From: an uncultured Phycisphaerales bacterium
GTDB lineage: Bacteria; Planctomycetota; Phycisphaerae; WQYP01
Direction of reading: 5' to 3'
NCBI GenBank assembly: GCA_937901265.1
Contig: CALCHA010000034.1
Span: 1-7,985, forward strand
DNA length: 7,985 nt
Part shown: piece by piece, positions 5,123-7,985 of the stretch
Layout of the letters: each line of letters begins with the position of its first letter
How positions within the stretch are numbered: position 1 is the stretch's first letter
The notes under the pieces: generated by a model
What the model was told of the DNA's origin: nothing
Databases searched by the model: none
What the model saw: only the letters and a program-made list of their open reading frames with translations
Position numbers and translations under genes: made by a program

Positions 5123-5677
5123 ATGGGTATCCTCAGCGACCACCAGATCGAGCGTCTCGTCACGATCCGCCCCTTTGAAAAGGCGGCAAAGCGGCCGGGG
5201 GCCATCAGTTATGGCGTGACTTCCTATGGCTACGACGTGCGTGTCGGGACGCAGTTCAAGATTTTCACCAATGTGAACTCTTCGATCGTGGACCCCAAGA
5301 ATTTCGACCCCTCCTCGTTTGTCGATGCCGACGCCTCGGTTCGGGGCTACATCCTGATTCCGCCCAACTCCTTCGCCCTGTGCGAGACGGTTGAATACTT
5401 CGAAATCCCGCGCGACATGCTCGCGATCTGTGTGGGCAAGAGCACGTACGCCCGCTGCGGGATCATTGTGAACGTGACGCCCCTGGAGCCGGAGTGGAAG
5501 GGGAAGGTGACGATTGAAATTTCGAACACCACGCCGCTGCCGGCGAAGATTTATGCCAACGAGGGCATCGCCCAGATCATTTTTCTCCGGGGCGACGAAG
5601 TTTGTACCCGGAGCTACGCCGACAAGGCAGGGAAGTACCAGGACCAGCCCGGTTTGACCTTGCCGAAAGTCGACTGA
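5123..5677 (+). CDS. dcd: dCTP deaminase
   Basis: The 184-residue protein is a complete trimeric-type dCTP deaminase of the dUTPase-like fold. It converts dCTP to dUTP and ammonia, supplying dUMP for thymidylate synthesis. The start MGILSDHQI matches the family's usual MSILSD-type N-terminus. SYGYDVRVG (34-42) follows. The nucleotide-binding block is GKSTYARCG with Ser107 and Arg111. The catalytic segment is [17 protein letters not shown] with Glu132 in the position of the general base. The C-terminal [12 protein letters not shown] is the flexible lid region that contacts the triphosphate. Some relatives are bifunctional dCTP deaminase/dUTPases, and I cannot separate the two here. The ribosome-binding site is weak (CCGGA at 5112-5116), and a GC hairpin precedes it. 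nrdJ follows on the same strand after 143 bp, a functionally coherent neighbour. Confidence 0.96.
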   Translation: MGILSDHQIERLVTIRPFEKAAKRPGAISYGVTSYGYDVRVGTQFKIFTNVNSSIVDPKNFDPSSFVDADASVRGYILIPPNSFALCETVEYFEIPRDMLAICVGKSTYARCGIIVNVTPLEPEWKGKVTIEISNTTPLPAKIYANEGIAQIIFLRGDEVCTRSYADKAGKYQDQPGLTLPKVD

Positions 5678-5820
5678 AGCGTCATGCGCGGCGCGCCAGG
5701 CCGACACGCGCACGCAACCGCCCCATCATTCGCCAGCGTTGGGCGGCTGTCTAACCGTTAAGCGGCGAAGGACGTTGTTCGTCTCCCATCTTCAAGCCCG
5801 CCCGGAAGCAGGAGTTTTTC
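5678..5820. other. Intergenic gap between dcd and nrdJ
   Basis: These 143 bp are GC-rich. They hold the 8-bp palindrome GGCGCGCC near the dcd end and the nrdJ ribosome-binding site at the other. I saw neither a T-run terminator nor a good promoter, so read-through from dcd is possible. No B12-riboswitch core and no tandem NrdR-type boxes were recognisable. Confidence 0.4.
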
Positions 5821-7985
5821 ATGAAAATCAATCGCCGATTCACGACGTCCGGTGTCGATGTTTTTTCCACGGTGAAGTGGTCGAAGCGGACCAGCCGGAT
5901 CATGCACACCGACGGGACGGTGGTTTTTGAGATGAAGGACGCGGAGATTCCGGCGGACTGGTCGCAGCTGGCGACGGACATCGTGGTCTCGAAATATTTC
6001 CGCAAGGCGGGGATTCCGCAGGTGGATGGGGAGGGCAAGGCGATTCTGGATGAGAGCGGCCAGCCGCGGACGGGGCCGGAGAAGTCGGTGAAGCAGGTGG
6101 TGCATCGGCTGGCGGGGTGCTGGACGCACTGGGGGAAGAAGCACAATTATTTTACGTCGGAGGAGGATGCGCAGGCATTTTATGATGAGCTGGCGTTCAT
6201 GCTGCTGAACCAGATCGCGGCACCGAACTCGCCACAGTGGTTCAACACGGGGCTGAATTTTGCGTATGGGTTGACGGGGCCGTCGCAGGGGCATTGGCAT
6301 GTGAATCCGGCGACGGAGACGCTGGAGCAGACGAAGGATGCGTACACGCATCCGCAGCCGCACGCCTGTTTTATCCAGGGCGTGGGGGATGACCTGGTGA
6401 ATGAGGGGGGGATCATGGATCTGTGGACGCGCGAGGCGCGGCTGTTCAAGTATGGCTCGGGGACGGGGACGAATTTTTCGAAGGTGCGGGGGGAGAATGA
6501 ATCGCTTTCGGGCGGGGGCAAGAGTTCGGGGCTGATGAGCTTTTTGAAAATCGGCGATCGGGCAGCGGGGGCGATTAAGTCAGGCGGGACGACGCGGCGC
6601 GCGGCGAAGATGGTGTGTCTGGATCTGGACCATCCGGACATCGAGGAATTTGTGAACTGGAAGGTGCGCGAGGAGGTGAAGGTGGCGTGTCTGGTGGAGG
6701 GGCTGAAGCATCTGCCAAAGGAGCAGCAGGAACTCGCGAAGAAGATGAAGTTGAAGCTGGATTACGACTTCAACGGCGAAGCGTACATGACGGTGTCGGG
6801 GCAGAACTCGAACAACTCGGTGCGCGTGAGCAACAAGTTTCTCAAGGCGGTGGAGACGGATGGGGAGTGGCAGACGTTCAAGCGGACGACTGGGAAGGTG
6901 CACAAGACGCTCAAGGCGCGGGACCTGTGGGCGCAGATCGCGTATGCGGCGTGGCGCTGTGCGGATCCGGGGGTGCAGTTTGATGATACGATTAACGAAT
7001 GGCACACCTGCCCGAAGAGCGGCCGGATCAACGCGAGCAATCCCTGCGTGACCGGGGACACGCTCGTCGCCACGTCGACGGGGTACCGGCGGATCATCGA
7101 TCTCGTCGGCAAGTCCGCTGAGATCATCAACGGCAACGGGCAGGCGGTCTATGTCGACCAGATCTTCAAGACCGGCCACAAGGATGTTTACCAGCTCAAA
7201 ACGAAGGCAGGCTACACGCTCAAGCTGACAGCCGACCACAAGGTGAAGACGGCGAACCGGGGCGATGTGCCGGCGTGCGAGCTCACCGTCGATGATTTCG
7301 TGACGCTGGAGTCGCCGGGCTTCGGCGACCAGTTTGTTCCCGAAGCGCTCGGCGAACTCCTCGGCGCCGCGGTGGGGGATGGCTGCATCACGTCCAACGG
7401 CCATCACAAAATGCTCTACATCAGTCTCGGCGAAAACGAAGCCAACCTCGCCGCCCACTTGCAGGCCAATCTCTCTGAATGCAAGAACTGGCTCAATACC
7501 GGTGATCGCCGCGGGCTGCGTGACACCGAGGTCGTAACCACCACCACCGGCCTTCGCGTGGGTACCGCCGTGCGGGCCCTGGTCGATCAGTGCTGCACTT
7601 ATGCGTTGCTCGCCTCGGGGTCGGAAAACAAAGCCTTCACGGACGCCGTGTACTCCCTTGACCGTCGCAGCATCGCCTCCATCCTCCGGGGGCTCTTCAC
7701 GACCGATGGCACAGTCGCCAACTACGGCGAAAAATCCCAGTACGTCGCTCTCGATTCCACCAGCATCACCCTGCTCCAGCAGGTGCAGATGCTGCTCCTG
7801 GGCTTTGGCATCAAGGCAAAAATCTATGAGAATCGCCGCGCCATTGGCCAATCCACGGCGCTGCTTCCCGACGGGAAGGGCGGCTCCCGACTTTACTCCG
7901 TGCGCCAGATGCACTCGCTCCGCATCTCCCGGGGTTCACGCGTCCTCTTTGACCGTGAGATTGGCTTTATCGCCGACACCGCCAA
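5821..7985 (+). CDS. nrdJ: Coenzyme B12-dependent (class II) ribonucleotide reductase, interrupted by an intein; 3' end off window
   Basis: The frame is open from the ATG at 5821 to the window edge. AGGAG (5810-5814), six bases upstream, supports this start. Residues 1-408 match the N-terminal half of the long adenosylcobalamin-dependent ribonucleotide reductase, which makes deoxyribonucleotides without oxygen or a tyrosyl radical. Landmarks are NQIAAPNSPQWFNTGL (150-165), PHACFIQG with Cys183 (the first of the redox cysteine pair), LFKYGSGTGTNFS (428 would be too far; seen at 208-220), SGGTTRRAAKM (255 region), GQNSNNSVRVSN (327-338) and the pre-active-site segment SGRINASNP (400-408). At residue 409 the host sequence stops and an intein begins. 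In uninterrupted homologues NP is followed by CSEY, whose Cys carries the thiyl radical. That Cys should therefore be the first residue after the intein. Splicing is required for activity. Confidence 0.94.
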   Translation, partial: MKINRRFTTSGVDVFSTVKWSKRTSRIMHTDGTVVFEMKDAEIPADWSQLATDIVVSKYFRKAGIPQVDGEGKAILDESGQPRTGPEKSVKQVVHRLAGCWTHWGKKHNYFTSEEDAQAFYDELAFMLLNQIAAPNSPQWFNTGLNFAYGLTGPSQGHWHVNPATETLEQTKDAYTHPQPHACFIQGVGDDLVNEGGIMDLWTREARLFKYGSGTGTNFSKVRGENESLSGGGKSSGLMSFLKIGDRAAGAIKSGGTTRRAAKMVCLDLDHPDIEEFVNWKVREEVKVACLVEGLKHLPKEQQELAKKMKLKLDYDFNGEAYMTVSGQNSNNSVRVSNKFLKAVETDGEWQTFKRTTGKVHKTLKARDLWAQIAYAAWRCADPGVQFDDTINEWHTCPKSGRINASNPCVTGDTLVATSTGYRRIIDLVGKSAEIINGNGQAVYVDQIFKTGHKDVYQLKTKAGYTLKLTADHKVKTANRGDVPACELTVDDFVTLESPGFGDQFVPEALGELLGAAVGDGCITSNGHHKMLYISLGENEANLAAHLQANLSECKNWLNTGDRRGLRDTEVVTTTTGLRVGTAVRALVDQCCTYALLASGSENKAFTDAVYSLDRRSIASILRGLFTTDGTVANYGEKSQYVALDSTSITLLQQVQMLLLGFGIKAKIYENRRAIGQSTALLPDGKGGSRLYSVRQMHSLRISRGSRVLFDREIGFIADTA
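7045..7985 (+). mobile_element. Intein with LAGLIDADG homing endonuclease inside nrdJ (C-terminal part off window)
   Basis: The segment begins at Cys409 of the nrdJ frame with CVTGDTLVAT, a typical intein block A whose Cys performs the first acyl shift. Block B is LKLTADHKVKT, with the conserved T-x-x-H pair Thr470 and His473. A two-motif DOD (LAGLIDADG) endonuclease follows. Its first motif is LGELLGAAVGDGCI with acidic Asp520. Its second is ILRGLFTTDGTV with Asp629. Further on, SLRISRGSRVLF then IGFIADTA fits the end of the endonuclease region. At least 313 residues are present; the C-terminal splice blocks with the terminal His-Asn lie beyond the window. Both endonuclease acidic residues are retained, so homing may still be active. 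Leucine codon use differs sharply from the host part of the gene. Identification is strong; splicing competence cannot be judged without the C-terminus. Confidence 0.93.

Noticed and set aside
5023..5178. 51-codon upstream open frame overlapping the dcd start in another frame
   Set aside because: No ribosome-binding site, Arg/Pro-rich product, and it runs through the GC hairpin; probably chance.
5678..5820. Cobalamin riboswitch or NrdR boxes before nrdJ
   Set aside because: I looked because the enzyme uses B12, but found no B12-box-like core and no tandem AT-rich palindromes.
6580..7914. 444-codon minus-strand open frame opposite nrdJ and the intein
   Set aside because: It crosses the extein-intein boundary, is Arg/His/Leu-rich and has no family features; the plus-strand motifs are unambiguous.
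1..7985. CRISPR array, tRNA or rRNA
   Set aside because: No regularly spaced repeats, no cloverleaf-like stretch and no recognisable rRNA sequence on either strand.

Overview
This GC-rich window looks like chromosomal DNA from an environmental bacterium. My best guess is Planctomycetota (Phycisphaerae-like) or a relative in the PVC group. The grounds are a secreted pectin-type deacetylase, a secreted beta-propeller lactonase, a long coenzyme-B12-dependent ribonucleotide reductase, and intergenic repeats of a kind I associate with those phyla. No rRNA or other phylogenetic marker is present, so this placement is an inference.

Layout. (1) 1-440: the 3' end of a small gene overlaps the 5' remnant of what looks like a DUF6036-type nucleotidyltransferase. 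This resembles a two-gene toxin-antitoxin-like pair whose second member is destroyed. (2) 455-2692: a secreted SGNH/CE12 rhamnogalacturonan acetylesterase-like protein (+) converges on a secreted PF10282 lactonase (-). The 147-bp gap between them holds two repeats. (3) 2693-2958: a divergent intergenic region carrying a folded-back inverted repeat of about 117 bp. (4) 2959-4728: an unrecognised four-helix membrane protein (+) converges on mutY (-). MutY lacks one of its four expected cluster cysteines and carries a small repeat-like in-frame insert. (5) 4729-5122: a 394-bp regulatory region with a TTGACA promoter, a 12-bp palindrome and a 5'-UTR hairpin. (6) 5123-7985: dcd (dCTP deaminase), then nrdJ (class II ribonucleotide reductase), whose reading frame is entered at 7045 by an intein with a LAGLIDADG homing endonuclease. 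The window ends inside the intein.

How the genes fit together. dcd and nrdJ both feed deoxynucleotide pools: NrdJ makes deoxyribonucleotides, and Dcd deaminates dCTP to dUTP on the way to dTTP. MutY protects DNA from 8-oxoG:A mispairs. The esterase and lactonase suggest extracytoplasmic carbohydrate handling, but they are convergent and not one operon. The most notable items are the intein at the predicted active-site cysteine of NrdJ, with codon use unlike its host gene, the incomplete Fe-S ligand set in MutY, and the palindromic element at 2785-2901. I saw no clear evidence of a wholly new multi-gene system.
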